Of a stretch of DNA of 64,000 nucleotides, positions 24,409-33,917 are shown in pieces. Position 1 is the stretch's first letter; every line of letters starts with the position of its first letter. Made by a program: the position numbers and the translations under genes. The DNA comes from Terrisporobacter othiniensis (lineage in GTDB: Bacteria > Bacillota > Clostridia > Peptostreptococcales > Peptostreptococcaceae), in NCBI RefSeq assembly GCF_000808015.1, contig NZ_JWHR01000079.1, positions 35,912 through 99,911 of the forward strand, written 5' to 3'. A model generated the notes under the pieces. That model searched no databases and was not told where the DNA came from. It saw only the letters and a program-made list of their open reading frames with translations.

Positions 24409-25728
24409 TTAAGCAACATCAGAAGATGTACTAGCTTGTAATTTAGAGATTCTTTCTTTGTTTAATTTAGTCATACCTATAGAAGCTGTTATTAAAGAAA
24501 CATAACATACAACTATAAATGCGAATACAAATATCCAAGCAACACTGTATCCCATATTATCAACTAATAATCCGAATATTGATGAACCGGCAGCAAATCC
24601 TACTGCGAAGAATATTTGAACTACACCAAGTATAGCACCAAATTCTTTTTTACCGAAGAATGAACCTGTAAGTAAAGATGGTCCCATCATGTAAGCGAAT
24701 ACTGATAAACCTTTTAAAGCAGCAAATACAGGAGCTAACATAGGTATTGAACCTGCATTCATTAATGCTAAACATGAAGTACCAGCAAGTCCAAATGCAA
24801 CCATAAGACCTTTAGTGATACCTAATTTATCAAATATTACACCACCGAATAAGTTTCCTCCAAGAGAGAATAAAGCAAATGTAGAACCTACCATACCAAC
24901 TATCATAGGGTCAACTTTTAGGAAGTTCTTTAAGTAAGCAGGGTATTGTACTGCTAAAACAGAAACATACATACCTAAGAAGAATAATCCTAATGCTAAT
25001 ATCCAGAAGTATTTTAAGCTTTTAACTTCTTTTAAAGAATATCCCCAGTCAACTGAAACGTCACTGTTGTTTTCTTCTTTATCATTTCCTTTTTTCTTAC
25101 CTTTAACTATTTCGCCATCGTTCTTTGGCATTCTTAAGAATAGGATACTTATAGGTATACCTACTGCTAATGATAAAGCACCAAACATAAGGTATGATTT
25201 AGATATACCGAAGTTTGCTAATGAGAAAGCAGTCATACTTTGAAGGAATATATTACCTATAGATCCCCCAGCGAAAGCAAGACCCATTGCTTTACCTTTA
25301 GATAATTCATCAAACCATCCATTTATTAATAATGGAACCCCAATTGATGATATTGCAGCTGTACCAACTTGAACTATACCAGCAACTAGGTAGAATTGCC
25401 ATAATTCTTTACACATAGAGAATGCTAAGAATCCTCCACCAGAAAGTATAGAACCTGCTAAATACATCGTTTTCACACTAACTTTGTTGTACATAGATCC
25501 TACAAATGGAGATGCTATTGCAGATACTACTGTACCTAATGTGAATATTAATGAAAATCCGGCTTGTGAGAATCCGTATCCTGATTGAGGATCTAAGATG
25601 TAAGCCATGAATAATGGTTGAATGTTAGATGCAACACCAAATGGTATAGCTTGTATAAGCATACATGCAATAACTATTAGCCAACCAGTTGCTAATTTCT
25701 TGCTTTTACTTTGATTTAAAGTACTCAT
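24409..25728 (-). CDS. MFS transporter (OFA/OxlT-like)
   Basis: A 439-residue major facilitator with 12 predicted helices and a polar central loop (KGKKKGNDKEENN). The opening TGWLIVIACMLIQAIPFGVASNIQPLF and the inter-helix motif SMYNKVSVKTM resemble the oxalate/formate and monocarboxylate-type MFS group. Substrate is unknown. Codon choice is strongly uniform, with more C-ending codons than its neighbours, which suggests high expression. AAAGGAG precedes the ATG by 12 bases. It is divergent from an HTH regulator at 26071 across a 342-base gap with three palindromes, so that regulator is a candidate controller. Confidence 0.85.
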   Translation of the reverse strand: MSTLNQSKSKKLATGWLIVIACMLIQAIPFGVASNIQPLFMAYILDPQSGYGFSQAGFSLIFTLGTVVSAIASPFVGSMYNKVSVKTMYLAGSILSGGGFLAFSMCKELWQFYLVAGIVQVGTAAISSIGVPLLINGWFDELSKGKAMGLAFAGGSIGNIFLQSMTAFSLANFGISKSYLMFGALSLAVGIPISILFLRMPKNDGEIVKGKKKGNDKEENNSDVSVDWGYSLKEVKSLKYFWILALGLFFLGMYVSVLAVQYPAYLKNFLKVDPMIVGMVGSTFALFSLGGNLFGGVIFDKLGITKGLMVAFGLAGTSCLALMNAGSIPMLAPVFAALKGLSVFAYMMGPSLLTGSFFGKKEFGAILGVVQIFFAVGFAAGSSIFGLLVDNMGYSVAWIFVFAFIVVCYVSLITASIGMTKLNKERISKLQASTSSDVA

Positions 25729-26070
25729 AACGAATGATTTCTCCTTTTAAATAGTTTATTATTTACATTTGTAAATATATACTTCTAAAAAATGTAGATA
25801 ATTGTCAAAATATAAGATAATATGACGTTTATCCTGAAAACTAGGATATCATAAATGATATATAAAGAACAACGGAAGCATTGTGAGCAAATTTGAAAAA
25901 AAAATCAAATAAAATTCAAGGATCAATATTGCATAATTAACCTTTTATGTATTGTTGTGGTATATAATATAAACCAGCTAATTTTAATATAAGGATTGAA
26001 TCATGAAAATAATTAAATAATATTAGCACAAAATAAAAATGAATGGATGTACAAAAGGAAGGTGGATAAT
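25729..26070. promoter_or_regulatory. Divergent intergenic region with three palindromes
   Basis: This 342-base gap holds no gene. It contains a 7-bp-arm palindrome at 25761-25776 (ATTTACA-tt-TGTAAAT) close to the MFS start, TATCCT-n7-AGGATA at 25830-25848, and ATATCAT-aa-ATGATAT at 25846-25861. A TATAAT at 25963-25968 could be the -10 of the regulator gene, but no convincing -35 is seen. The palindromes are plausible operators for the MFS gene. Confidence 0.4.
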
Positions 26071-27564
26071 TTGGAAAATATTGAGTTTGGTCAATTGTTA
26101 GAGAAGTTACTTTATCTATCCAATCAAAAGAAAATTACACTAGCAAAAGAATTAGGTTATGATATATCTTATATAAGTAAATGGATAAACGGAAGAAACT
26201 TGCCTACACAGAAGAGTATATCAAGCATATGTAAAGCTACATCACAATTTATAGTTAGCTCTCTTAATCCTATATCAAATCAAGGACTTAAGAGATATTT
26301 TGAAATAGAAGTAGAAGATGACACTGAGTTAGCGAAGTATATTGAACGAAGTTTAAAAAAATCTTATTTAATTACAGCACAAAAAAGTGATTCTAATATA
26401 TATAAAGGTACTCATTCGGAAGAAAATTATAATAGTATACTTCATATAAATCCGAGACTAAGAAAGCAATACTTGTCAAATGACACAGATTTATATATAA
26501 ATGAATCCAACAAGTTGGATATAATTTTATCTACAAATTTATATAAATTGAAAAGTAATGATAAAGTATATATAGCAGGGATGAAATCTTCATTAGCTGA
26601 AATACAAAAGGATAAAGAGATAAGAGTTAGATTTTTAACTGGATTTGAAGGAAGTGAAAATAACACCATATTGAATACTTTCATTTTAATATATATGATA
26701 ATAACTTATACTGATTTAAATTTTGAAGTATATAATTGCAATATTGACAATAGTGATATTTTATCAGTTATAAAGGATAGAATATTTCATAGCGCTATAT
26801 TTGCAAATAATGAGCGTTGCTTATTTACAAATATGTCAAAAGAGAGAACTATAATAGATGAAGTTTATTATAGCTTTGAAGAAATAATAAAAGATCAAGG
26901 AAAATTACTTGTAGAAAAGAAGCCATCAATAGATGTTCTAAAGGATAAAGTTTATATGCAATACATTATGGGGCAAGACTTGAAGTGGATATTAGGGTCA
27001 ATGAATGAGTTTTTTATGCCATCAGATTTATTTATGGAATTGGCAGAAAGTGTGTTTGGACAAGATAAAGAAGTAATACAGGAGTTACGACAAATAAATA
27101 TATTTTTACAAAGTATCATATACAAATCTAATATAAAGGTTTTAATATATGAAACTGAATTAATGAAATATATATCAAATGGAGAAGCGATATTTTTTAA
27201 TAGACCTATTAAATTGACTTTGGCTCAAGTAGAAAAACATATAAAAAATATGGAAAAAATAATAAAAAATAATGAAAGTATAGAAATAAAACTTATTGAA
27301 AATAACATTTTGGATGACTTTAATTCTGATTTAAAGCCCTCAATATACTTATCTAAAAATTTAAAGATAATAAAGATGAATCCAGATAAATTTAATAACT
27401 ATGCAATTGTTAAAGATTTTGAATTTAATAAAATATGTGATGAATTATTTGATAAGTCTTGGAATGGAAATTCAGGCAAATTTGTAGATGAAAAAGATGA
27501 AATTTTAGATAGAATATCAAAGGCACTAATTTACACTAGAATAATAAATGATGAAGAAAATTAA
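26071..27564 (+). CDS. Large HTH (Cro/CI-type) regulator with unrecognised C-terminal region
   Basis: A 497-residue protein. TTG 26071 is chosen because GGAAGGTGG lies 5 bases upstream; an ATG at 26047 precedes that site. Residues 1-60 form a Cro/CI-like HTH (LGYDISYISKWINGRNLPTQKSISSICKA). The remaining 430 residues match no family I recognise. They are mostly mixed alpha/beta with many Ile/Asn/Lys, without membrane segments, and include a region rich in short strands (IEIKLIENNIL...KNLKIIKMNPDKF) near the C-terminus. It is divergent from the MFS gene. A ligand- or signal-sensing role for the C-terminal region is inference. Confidence 0.65.
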   Translation: MENIEFGQLLEKLLYLSNQKKITLAKELGYDISYISKWINGRNLPTQKSISSICKATSQFIVSSLNPISNQGLKRYFEIEVEDDTELAKYIERSLKKSYLITAQKSDSNIYKGTHSEENYNSILHINPRLRKQYLSNDTDLYINESNKLDIILSTNLYKLKSNDKVYIAGMKSSLAEIQKDKEIRVRFLTGFEGSENNTILNTFILIYMIITYTDLNFEVYNCNIDNSDILSVIKDRIFHSAIFANNERCLFTNMSKERTIIDEVYYSFEEIIKDQGKLLVEKKPSIDVLKDKVYMQYIMGQDLKWILGSMNEFFMPSDLFMELAESVFGQDKEVIQELRQINIFLQSIIYKSNIKVLIYETELMKYISNGEAIFFNRPIKLTLAQVEKHIKNMEKIIKNNESIEIKLIENNILDDFNSDLKPSIYLSKNLKIIKMNPDKFNNYAIVKDFEFNKICDELFDKSWNGNSGKFVDEKDEILDRISKALIYTRIINDEEN

Positions 27565-27655
27565 ATTTTTGATTAAATTATATTAAAAAGTACACTAGAA
27601 TTTTATTTCTCCTTTTGGAAATAATAAAAGAAACATTTCATAAGGAGGTATGAAT

Positions 27656-27961
27656 ATGCAAGATGGAAGTTTAAATTGTAATGCAACAAACTGTTTACAT
27701 AATTTCAACTTTGAATGTAAAGCAGGAGCTATAAATGTAGGTGGACGTAGCGCTGTAGAAACATCAGGAACTACTTGCACAACTTTTATAGACAAAGCAA
27801 AGAGTAGTTTTGTAAATAGTATAGATGCTCTAGATACAGAGGTAAGTAATATTAAATGTGAAGCTTACAATTGTATACATAATGAAAATAAAGGTTGTCA
27901 TGCAGAAAATGTTCAGATAGATGTTCAAAATGCATGTTGTAACACATTTAAATGTGAATAA
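27656..27961 (+). CDS. Double DUF1540 cysteine-rich small protein
   Basis: A 101-residue protein with two DUF1540-like units: CNATNCLHNFNFECKAGAI...TTCTTF and CEAYNCIHNENKGCHAENV...NACCNTF. Each has the C-x4-C-x6-8-C spacing plus a later Cys in a CxxF context, so a small metal-binding fold is likely. Start 27656 is used because TAAGGAGGT at 27641-27649 abuts an earlier ATG at 27650. DUF1540 genes are common in Clostridia; function is unknown, with some links to sporulation in the literature. It is monocistronic, followed by two tandem terminators. Confidence 0.85.
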   Translation: MQDGSLNCNATNCLHNFNFECKAGAINVGGRSAVETSGTTCTTFIDKAKSSFVNSIDALDTEVSNIKCEAYNCIHNENKGCHAENVQIDVQNACCNTFKCE

Positions 27962-27968
27962 TAAATGC

Positions 27969-28006
27969 AAAAGTATTATCAATAGGAGCATTGATAATAC
28001 TTTTTT
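27969..28006 (+). terminator. Terminator 1 after DUF1540 gene
   Basis: Arms 27969-27983 and 27990-28004 pair perfectly over 15 bp, followed by a T-run. Confidence 0.9.
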
Positions 28007-28066
28007 ATATTGTATGAACTTATTTGTTTCAGAAAATATACAACAAAATAGAGGATTTAATAAAAA

Positions 28067-28100
28067 GAAGCTAAGAGTTTATAATCTTGGCTTCTTTTTT
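28067..28100 (+). terminator. Terminator 2 after DUF1540 gene
   Basis: Arms 28067-28076 and 28085-28094 pair over 10 bp with one G-U, followed by TTTTTT. It is the second terminator within 100 bases. Confidence 0.8.
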
Positions 28101-28210
28101 GTTGTTTATCTAAAAATATAAAATCTTACATTGATTTAATATATATCTAACATTTCATCGTTAATATTAAGTTGTAAATAAAAAATATTTCGACGGAAGA
28201 AGGAAATAAA

Positions 28211-28789
28211 ATGAAAAATAATATAATTAAAAATCCCTTGATAGCTGCTGCAAGATCTAATAATTTAAGCAAAGCTGTAGAATCAAATGTTTCAGCAGTA
28301 ATATTAATGGAAGTCAAATTAAATTATTTATTACAAGATGAATTTAAAAAGAACAAAGATAAAAAGCCTATATTTATACATTTAGACTTGTTAAAAGGTT
28401 TGTCAAATGATGTTGAATCTATGAAATTTATTAAAGAATACATAAACCCAAGTGGGATTGTATCTACTAAAAGTACTGTTTTAAATGCTGCTAAAAAAAG
28501 AGGACTAATGACAATACAAAGGGTATTTTTAATTGATAATAAATCCTTAAAAAATTCTATAGCAAGTATTATAGAAAATGATCCAGATATGGTAGAAGTA
28601 ATGCCAGCATTATGTGGTGAAATAGTTGACAGATTAAAAAAGGAAATAAATAGACCAATTATTCTTGGTGGATTAATAGATAAAGAAGAGCAGATAATAG
28701 AAGGCTTAAAGCAAGGAGCTGATGCTATATCTTTTAGCAAAGAAGAATTATGGAACATAAAGATAGATGATGAAATAAATATTAGTTAG
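28211..28789 (+). CDS. glpP: GlpP-family glycerol-responsive antiterminator
   Basis: A 192-residue GlpP-family protein with a TIM-barrel-like fold: NPLIAAARSNNLSKAVESN, PIFIHLDLLKGLSND, PSGIVSTKSTVLNAAKKRGL, IQRVFLIDNKSLKNSI, VEVMPALCGEIVDRL, RPIILGGLIDKEEQI and GADAISFSKEELWNI. In Bacillus, GlpP with glycerol-3-phosphate acts on the leader mRNA of glp genes to allow readthrough and stabilise transcripts. Here it precedes a HAD phosphatase and a Ugp-type importer, which supports a glycerol phosphate-related role for that cluster. Confidence 0.9.
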   Translation: MKNNIIKNPLIAAARSNNLSKAVESNVSAVILMEVKLNYLLQDEFKKNKDKKPIFIHLDLLKGLSNDVESMKFIKEYINPSGIVSTKSTVLNAAKKRGLMTIQRVFLIDNKSLKNSIASIIENDPDMVEVMPALCGEIVDRLKKEINRPIILGGLIDKEEQIIEGLKQGADAISFSKEELWNIKIDDEINIS

Positions 28790-28839
28790 ATACTAGATTT
28801 TAAATAGATAAATACTTACGCAATGTCAATAACCATGAT

Positions 28840-28868
28840 TCTTGGTGGAGACTGGAGAAAACCAATAA
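28840..28868 (+). promoter_or_regulatory. Candidate GlpP-responsive leader element
   Basis: In the 139-base gap after glpP, TTGGT (28842-28846) and ACCAA (28861-28865) can close a loop carrying GGAGACTGGAGA. This purine-rich motif looks like part of an mRNA-binding leader, and its place right after glpP makes GlpP a natural candidate. There is no clear terminator beside it, so the call is tentative. Confidence 0.3.
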
Positions 28869-28928
28869 TTGTGAAATAAATGGTATAGGAGGTTAATTTT
28901 CTAAATTTTAAAATTAAAGGAGCTTTGC

Positions 28929-29726
28929 ATGAGTACAAAAATGATAGTGTCTGATTTAGACGGGACTTTATTCAATAGTGATTGTGAGGGATATGGTGTT
29001 TCAAAAGAATTGATATCTTACATAAAAAAATTTAAGGAAAAAGGAAATATGTTTACTATAGCTACAGGAAGACCTATAGAAACGAGTATAGAAGTAGCTA
29101 AAGAAGTAGGTATTAATGCACCTTATATAACTTACAATGGAGCTAAGATAGTAGATATAAATGGCGAAAAAATTTATTCTGAACGATTTTTGATAAAAGA
29201 AATATTGTTTTTTTTAAGAGAAGTTGAGAAATTTGGAGCGTCTATAATACTTTATGTTAATGGTAAGATTCTTTGTTTCAAATATACACAGAGAATATCA
29301 GTATATGAGAAGAAAGAGATTACGAAATGTGAAGAAATAGATGAAGCTTTGTTTGATACGGATATAAGAGTAAACAAAGTATTAGTAATTGGAGATGTAG
29401 AAAAATACGAAGAAATGTGGAATGACTTAGATATTTCTATAAAAGATAAATTTAGATATGTTATCTCAGAAGATGATTATTTTGAAATAGTTCAAAGTAA
29501 TATCTCAAAAGGAAGTGCATTAAAGGTATTAAAAAATCATCTAAATATAGAAAATCTAGAAATAATAGCTGTTGGAAATCATATGAATGATAAAGAATTA
29601 CTTGAAGTAGCTGATGTCGGATTTGCTGTAAACAATGCAGTAGATGGATTAAAAGACATAGCCGACTATACAACAAAGGAAGAGTATGAGAATGGCGTTA
29701 TAGAAATTATAAAAAAATTTATGTAA
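28929..29726 (+). CDS. HAD-superfamily (Cof-type) phosphatase
   Basis: A 265-residue Cof/IIB-type HAD phosphatase. Motif I is IVSDLDGTLFNSD, motif II lies in FTIATGRPIETS, and motifs III/IV are SKGSALKVLKNHL and IAVGNHMNDKELLEVADVGFAVNNAVDGL. Such enzymes dephosphorylate sugar phosphates or related small molecules in the cytosol. It starts the importer operon, 18 bases before the binding-protein gene. Given glpP and the Ugp-type importer, a small polyol or sugar phosphate is a reasonable substrate guess. Confidence 0.92.
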   Translation: MSTKMIVSDLDGTLFNSDCEGYGVSKELISYIKKFKEKGNMFTIATGRPIETSIEVAKEVGINAPYITYNGAKIVDINGEKIYSERFLIKEILFFLREVEKFGASIILYVNGKILCFKYTQRISVYEKKEITKCEEIDEALFDTDIRVNKVLVIGDVEKYEEMWNDLDISIKDKFRYVISEDDYFEIVQSNISKGSALKVLKNHLNIENLEIIAVGNHMNDKELLEVADVGFAVNNAVDGLKDIADYTTKEEYENGVIEIIKKFM

Positions 29727-29744
29727 TGATTAGGAGAGAGAAAA

Positions 29745-31043
29745 ATGCATAAAAAATTAGTTAAAATATTTTCTTTAATTAGTGCAGTATCTTTACTTGC
29801 TGTTGGATGTAGTAATGGGCTAAGTAGTGCTCAATCATCTGATAAAAAGGTAAAAATAGAGTACTGGCATGTTAATGCTGAAACTCAAGGTGGAAAAAGT
29901 GTAGATAAATTAGTTGAAGAGTTCAATAGTCAAAGTGATACCGTGGAAGTAGTTGCTAAATATAACCCTGACATGTACAAAGGATTATTACAAAATTTCC
30001 AAGCTGAAGCAGCTACAGGGTCTACTCCAGCCTTAGTACAAGTTGGATGGTCATTCTTAGATTACTTTTCAAATAACTTTGATTATGTAGAGCCTCAAGA
30101 TATAATAGATAAACACTTTCCAGAAGATAAAACATTCTTAGAGGATAACTTCTTACCAAATATATTAGATCTTGCTAAAAATAGTGAAGGGAGTCAAGTT
30201 GGTATACCTTATTCTTTGAGTACGCCTGTATTATACATAAATAAAGATATGTTGAAAGAGTGTGGATTAGATGAGAATGGTCCAAAAACTTGGGAACAAG
30301 TACAAGAATTTGCTAAAACAATAAAAGAGAAAACTGATAAATATGGTGTTTATATACAAGAACCAGCTGATAACTGGGCAACTCAAGCTTTATTAGAAAG
30401 TAATGGAGCTAGAATGATAACTGATGGCAAAGCAACTTTTGCGTCAAATAAAGGAATAGAGGCTTATGAGGCCTATGCTAACATGGTAAAAAATGAAGAA
30501 GCATTACATATATCATGGGATGAGGGTGTTCAATCATTTATAAATGGTGAAGTAGGTATGTTATATACTACAATTGCAAGAAGAGCGAGTATACAAGAAG
30601 GTGCTGAGTTTGATGTTTCAGCAGTTAATTCGCCAGCTTGGGAAGGTGAAGATGTAAGATTACCAGCAGGTGGATGCTTTTTAGCGATTACAGCTCAAGA
30701 TGAAGAAGAGCAAAAAGCTGCATGGGAATTCCAAAAGTACTTATATAGTGTAGAATCTATGGCAGAGTGGACTATAGGAACGGGATATGTACCTCCAAGA
30801 AAAGATGTTGCAGAAGCTGAAAACGGACTAAAATCTTTCTTAGAAGAAAATGAAATGATGGAAGCTGCTACAAGCCAAATGGAAGACGTAGTATCCTGGA
30901 CTTCTTTCCCGGGAGATGCAGGCCTTGAAGCAGAACAAATATTATTAGATACAAGAGATCAAATTTTAGGTGGAAGAGTTTCAACTAAAGATGGTTTAAC
31001 AGAAGCACAAAATAAAATAAACAAATTATTAGAAAAACAATAA
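29745..31043 (+). CDS. UgpB-like substrate-binding lipoprotein
   Basis: A 432-residue extracellular solute-binding protein (family 1). A lipoprotein signal peptide with lipobox LAVGC is at residues 18-22. The mature part starts KIEYWHVNAETQG and includes GIPYSLSTPVLYINKDML and VGMLYTTIARRA, the pattern of the UgpB/MalE group. It would deliver glycerol-3-phosphate, a glycerophosphodiester or a sugar to the permeases downstream. A hairpin at 31057-31087 after this gene likely lowers expression of the permeases relative to the binding protein. Confidence 0.92.
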   Translation: MHKKLVKIFSLISAVSLLAVGCSNGLSSAQSSDKKVKIEYWHVNAETQGGKSVDKLVEEFNSQSDTVEVVAKYNPDMYKGLLQNFQAEAATGSTPALVQVGWSFLDYFSNNFDYVEPQDIIDKHFPEDKTFLEDNFLPNILDLAKNSEGSQVGIPYSLSTPVLYINKDMLKECGLDENGPKTWEQVQEFAKTIKEKTDKYGVYIQEPADNWATQALLESNGARMITDGKATFASNKGIEAYEAYANMVKNEEALHISWDEGVQSFINGEVGMLYTTIARRASIQEGAEFDVSAVNSPAWEGEDVRLPAGGCFLAITAQDEEEQKAAWEFQKYLYSVESMAEWTIGTGYVPPRKDVAEAENGLKSFLEENEMMEAATSQMEDVVSWTSFPGDAGLEAEQILLDTRDQILGGRVSTKDGLTEAQNKINKLLEKQ

Positions 31044-31056
31044 AGATTATTTCTAT

Positions 31057-31087
31057 AAAAGGTAGAAAAATAGTTTCTACCTTTTAT
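31057..31087 (+). terminator. Attenuator between binding protein and permease genes
   Basis: Arms 31057-31068 and 31074-31085 pair over 12 bp and end in TTTTA. Its position between the lipoprotein and permease genes fits the usual stoichiometric attenuation in binding-protein-dependent transporters. Confidence 0.75.
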
Positions 31088-31115
31088 TATAAAGATTTAA
31101 ATAAGGAGACATTAA

Positions 31116-32000
31116 ATGAGTAAAATTAAAGAAAAATTAACTCCACACTTACTTATCCTACCATCAATTCTAGCTTTTGCATTATTCATGTTTTGGCCAT
31201 TAATTAGAACTGTATACTTAAGTTTCTTTTCGTGGAATATGGTTAAACCGACAAAAACTTTTGTAGGATTAAGCAATTATATCGAAATATTTAATGACCC
31301 ATTAACTTATAAAATTATGGGAAATACATTTTTATATATAATAATATTACTTTTGGTTAACTTTGTAGCACCATACATATTATCTTTTATACTTTCTGTT
31401 GTAATAACAAAGGCAAAAGGGTTTTATAAAAGCGTTATATTCTTACCAAGTGTAATTTCTTTGGTTGTTGGCTCTATTTTATATTTGTGGATTCTTAATC
31501 CAATCTCAGGGCCAGCGGCGGCAATTGCAAAGTGGTTTGGAATAACATTACCCATATGGACTAAAACTGATGGACTAGTAGTTGTAATATTAAGTTTAAT
31601 AACAAGCTGGAAAATCTTCGGTTACAATTTTATCGTTGTACTTGCTGGAGTATCGGGAGTATCTAGTGAGGTTATAGAGGCTGCAAAGCTAGATAATATT
31701 CCTATGCATAAGATATTTATAGATATAATAATACCCATGAGTAGTGCGACAGGAATATACGTATTAATTATGACAATAGTTCAGGGGTTGCAATACGTGT
31801 TTACACCTATAAAAGTTATTACTCAAGGTGGTCCAAACTATGCAAGTTCCAACGCTATTTACAATGTTTATCAAGAAGCTTTTGTATTATATAAAACAGG
31901 AACAGCATCAGCATTTGCCATAATAACAATGGCATTATTCGTAGTGTTATTAATATTAGAATTTAAATATGTAGAAAAAGGAGTATATTATGAAAACTAA
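31116..32000 (+). CDS. ABC sugar/glycerol-phosphate permease, UgpA-like
   Basis: A 294-residue MalF/UgpA-type permease with about six helices, starting LTPHLLILPSILAFALFMFWPLIRTVYLSFFSW. The EAA loop that contacts the ATPase is EVIEAAKLDNIPMHKIFIDIIIPM. It forms the membrane channel with the UgpE-like protein. The last 11 bases overlap the next gene, so the two are translationally coupled. Confidence 0.92.
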   Translation: MSKIKEKLTPHLLILPSILAFALFMFWPLIRTVYLSFFSWNMVKPTKTFVGLSNYIEIFNDPLTYKIMGNTFLYIIILLLVNFVAPYILSFILSVVITKAKGFYKSVIFLPSVISLVVGSILYLWILNPISGPAAAIAKWFGITLPIWTKTDGLVVVILSLITSWKIFGYNFIVVLAGVSGVSSEVIEAAKLDNIPMHKIFIDIIIPMSSATGIYVLIMTIVQGLQYVFTPIKVITQGGPNYASSNAIYNVYQEAFVLYKTGTASAFAIITMALFVVLLILEFKYVEKGVYYEN

Positions 32001-32817
32001 GTTAAATTCAGAATTTAAATGGCACATACTTTTAGGTATATTTGTGATAATCTCTCTTTTTCCAATTATATTTGCCATATCAAGCTCATTTAAAAGTTTA
32101 GGTGAAGCCTACAATAATGTGTTAGGAATTATACCTAACGAACCAACATTAAATAACTATATAGAAGTGTTTAAAAGACTTCCTTTTGTAAATATAACAG
32201 GTAATACCTTTTTTATAGCAACAATGGTTACATTATTTAAAGTTACAACATCTGTTTTAGCAGCATATGCATTTGTATACTTTGATTTTAAATATAAAAA
32301 TATACTGTACTTTATAATGATAAGTACGATATTTATACCTTTTACGGTAACTATGATACCAAATTATTTAACTATATCTCAATTAGGGTTGAGGGACAGT
32401 TTGTGGGGAGTTATTTTACCTCAGTTAAGTGATGCAACAGGAATATTTTTGCTTAGGCAATCCATGAGAACTATACCAAAATCACTTATCGAAGTTACGG
32501 AATTAGAAAATATAAATCATTTTAAGAGGATGAGAGATATAATTGTTCCAATGGTTAAACCTTCAATAATTTCAACAGGAATAATGTTCTTTATAAACTC
32601 TTGGAATGAGTATGTTTGGCCAGTATTAATATTAAAGACAAAGGAAAACTTTACATTGCCTTTAGCATTGCAATTATTCATAAGTGCAGAAGGTGGGACA
32701 GACTTTACTATCGCAATGGCAGTATCAGTCATAACAATGATAATACCTTTAATATTATATATAATATTCCAAAAACATATTATAGATACTTTTACATCAT
32801 CGGGGATAAAAGGATAG
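31990..32817 (+). CDS. ABC sugar/glycerol-phosphate permease, UgpE-like
   Basis: A 275-residue MalG/UgpE-type permease with six helices. The EAA-loop region is somewhat unusual: LIEVTELENINHFKRMRDIIVPM has EVTELE where EAAxxDG is normal. The following MVKPSIISTGIMFFINSWNEYVWPVL is typical of the family. It ends FTSSGIKG, a standard MalG-like terminus. It lies 9 bases before the ATPase gene. Confidence 0.9.
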   Translation: MKTKLNSEFKWHILLGIFVIISLFPIIFAISSSFKSLGEAYNNVLGIIPNEPTLNNYIEVFKRLPFVNITGNTFFIATMVTLFKVTTSVLAAYAFVYFDFKYKNILYFIMISTIFIPFTVTMIPNYLTISQLGLRDSLWGVILPQLSDATGIFLLRQSMRTIPKSLIEVTELENINHFKRMRDIIVPMVKPSIISTGIMFFINSWNEYVWPVLILKTKENFTLPLALQLFISAEGGTDFTIAMAVSVITMIIPLILYIIFQKHIIDTFTSSGIKG

Positions 32818-32826
32818 GAGAAAATT

Positions 32827-33915
32827 ATGAAAGAAATTGTATTTGAAAATATATGCAAAAGTTATGGGAAAACACATGTTGTTAAAAATTTAAATTTAAC
32901 TATAAAAGAAGGAGAAAGATTAATCATACTAGGTCCATCTGGTTGTGGAAAATCTACTACTTTAAGAATGATAGCTGGTTTAGAAAAACCAACATCAGGA
33001 AACATATATATGGACGGAAAATGTGTAAATGAAGTAAAAAGTGGTGATAGAAATATAGCTATGGTATTCCAGAATTATGCGTTATTTCCGCATATGACAG
33101 TCAAAGAAAATATAATTTATGGACTTAAAGCTCATAAAATACCTGAAGATGATATTGATGAAAGATTAAACGCAGCAGTTAAAATGTTAAGGCTAGAAGG
33201 GTTAGAAGATCGTAAGCCTAAGGACTTATCTGGTGGTCAGCGTCAAAGAGTTGCTCTTGCAAGAGCTGTGGTAAAAAGAGGAGATTTCTTCTTACTAGAT
33301 GAGCCCTTGTCAAATCTTGATGCTCAATTAAGAGGTCATGCTAGAAAAGAATTAGTAAAAATTCATGAAACCTACAATCAAACTTTTATATACGTAACTC
33401 ATGATCAAGTGGAAGCAATGACTATAGGAGATAGAGTAGCATTAATGAACAAAGGTGACTTACAAATGCTTGATACACCACAAAATGTATATAATAAACC
33501 AAGAAATATATTCACTGCAAAGTTTATAGGTTCTCCGTCAATGAATATATTTGATGTTGATTATAAAAGTGGAGCGATTAATATAAATAACCAAGTAATA
33601 AATTTATCAAATGAATGGATTAAACTTATAGAGTCTAATGGAGCAAGTAAATTGTCTTTTGGAGTCAGACCAGAGCACGTGGAATTATCTATCGTAAAAA
33701 TAGCGAATTCATTCAAAGGTATTGTTAAATATATTGAAGATTATGGAAATAAAATAGGGGTATATTTTGAAATTGAAGGCAATGAAGTAATTGCATTAGT
33801 TGATGAAGATACATTTAAAAAAGGTGATGAAATATACTTTAAGCCTAATTTTAGAAAAATTCACTTATTTAATAGAGAAACTACTATGTCTATTGGATAT
33901 CCGGAGGAGAAATAA
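32827..33915 (+). CDS. ABC importer ATPase, UgpC/MsmK-like
   Basis: A 362-residue ATPase with Walker A (LGPSGCGKSTTLRM), Q-loop (VFQNYALFPHMTV), signature LSGGQRQRVALARA, Walker B FFLLDEPLSNLDAQLR and H-loop VTHDQ, then an OB-type C-terminal regulatory domain (FGVRPEHVEL, NFRKIHLFN). It energises the permeases encoded upstream. Such ATPases can serve several importers. ATG follows AGGAGAAAATT. Confidence 0.95.
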   Translation: MKEIVFENICKSYGKTHVVKNLNLTIKEGERLIILGPSGCGKSTTLRMIAGLEKPTSGNIYMDGKCVNEVKSGDRNIAMVFQNYALFPHMTVKENIIYGLKAHKIPEDDIDERLNAAVKMLRLEGLEDRKPKDLSGGQRQRVALARAVVKRGDFFLLDEPLSNLDAQLRGHARKELVKIHETYNQTFIYVTHDQVEAMTIGDRVALMNKGDLQMLDTPQNVYNKPRNIFTAKFIGSPSMNIFDVDYKSGAININNQVINLSNEWIKLIESNGASKLSFGVRPEHVELSIVKIANSFKGIVKYIEDYGNKIGVYFEIEGNEVIALVDEDTFKKGDEIYFKPNFRKIHLFNRETTMSIGYPEEK

Positions 33916-33917
33916 GT

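Noticed and set aside
27921..28121. Plus-strand frame of 66 codons after the DUF1540 gene
   Set aside because: It overlaps the DUF1540 end and runs through two terminator hairpins; no ribosome site.
32616..32846. 76-codon frame in another phase of the UgpE-like permease
   Set aside because: It is a shadow of a well-supported permease and has no independent start signals.
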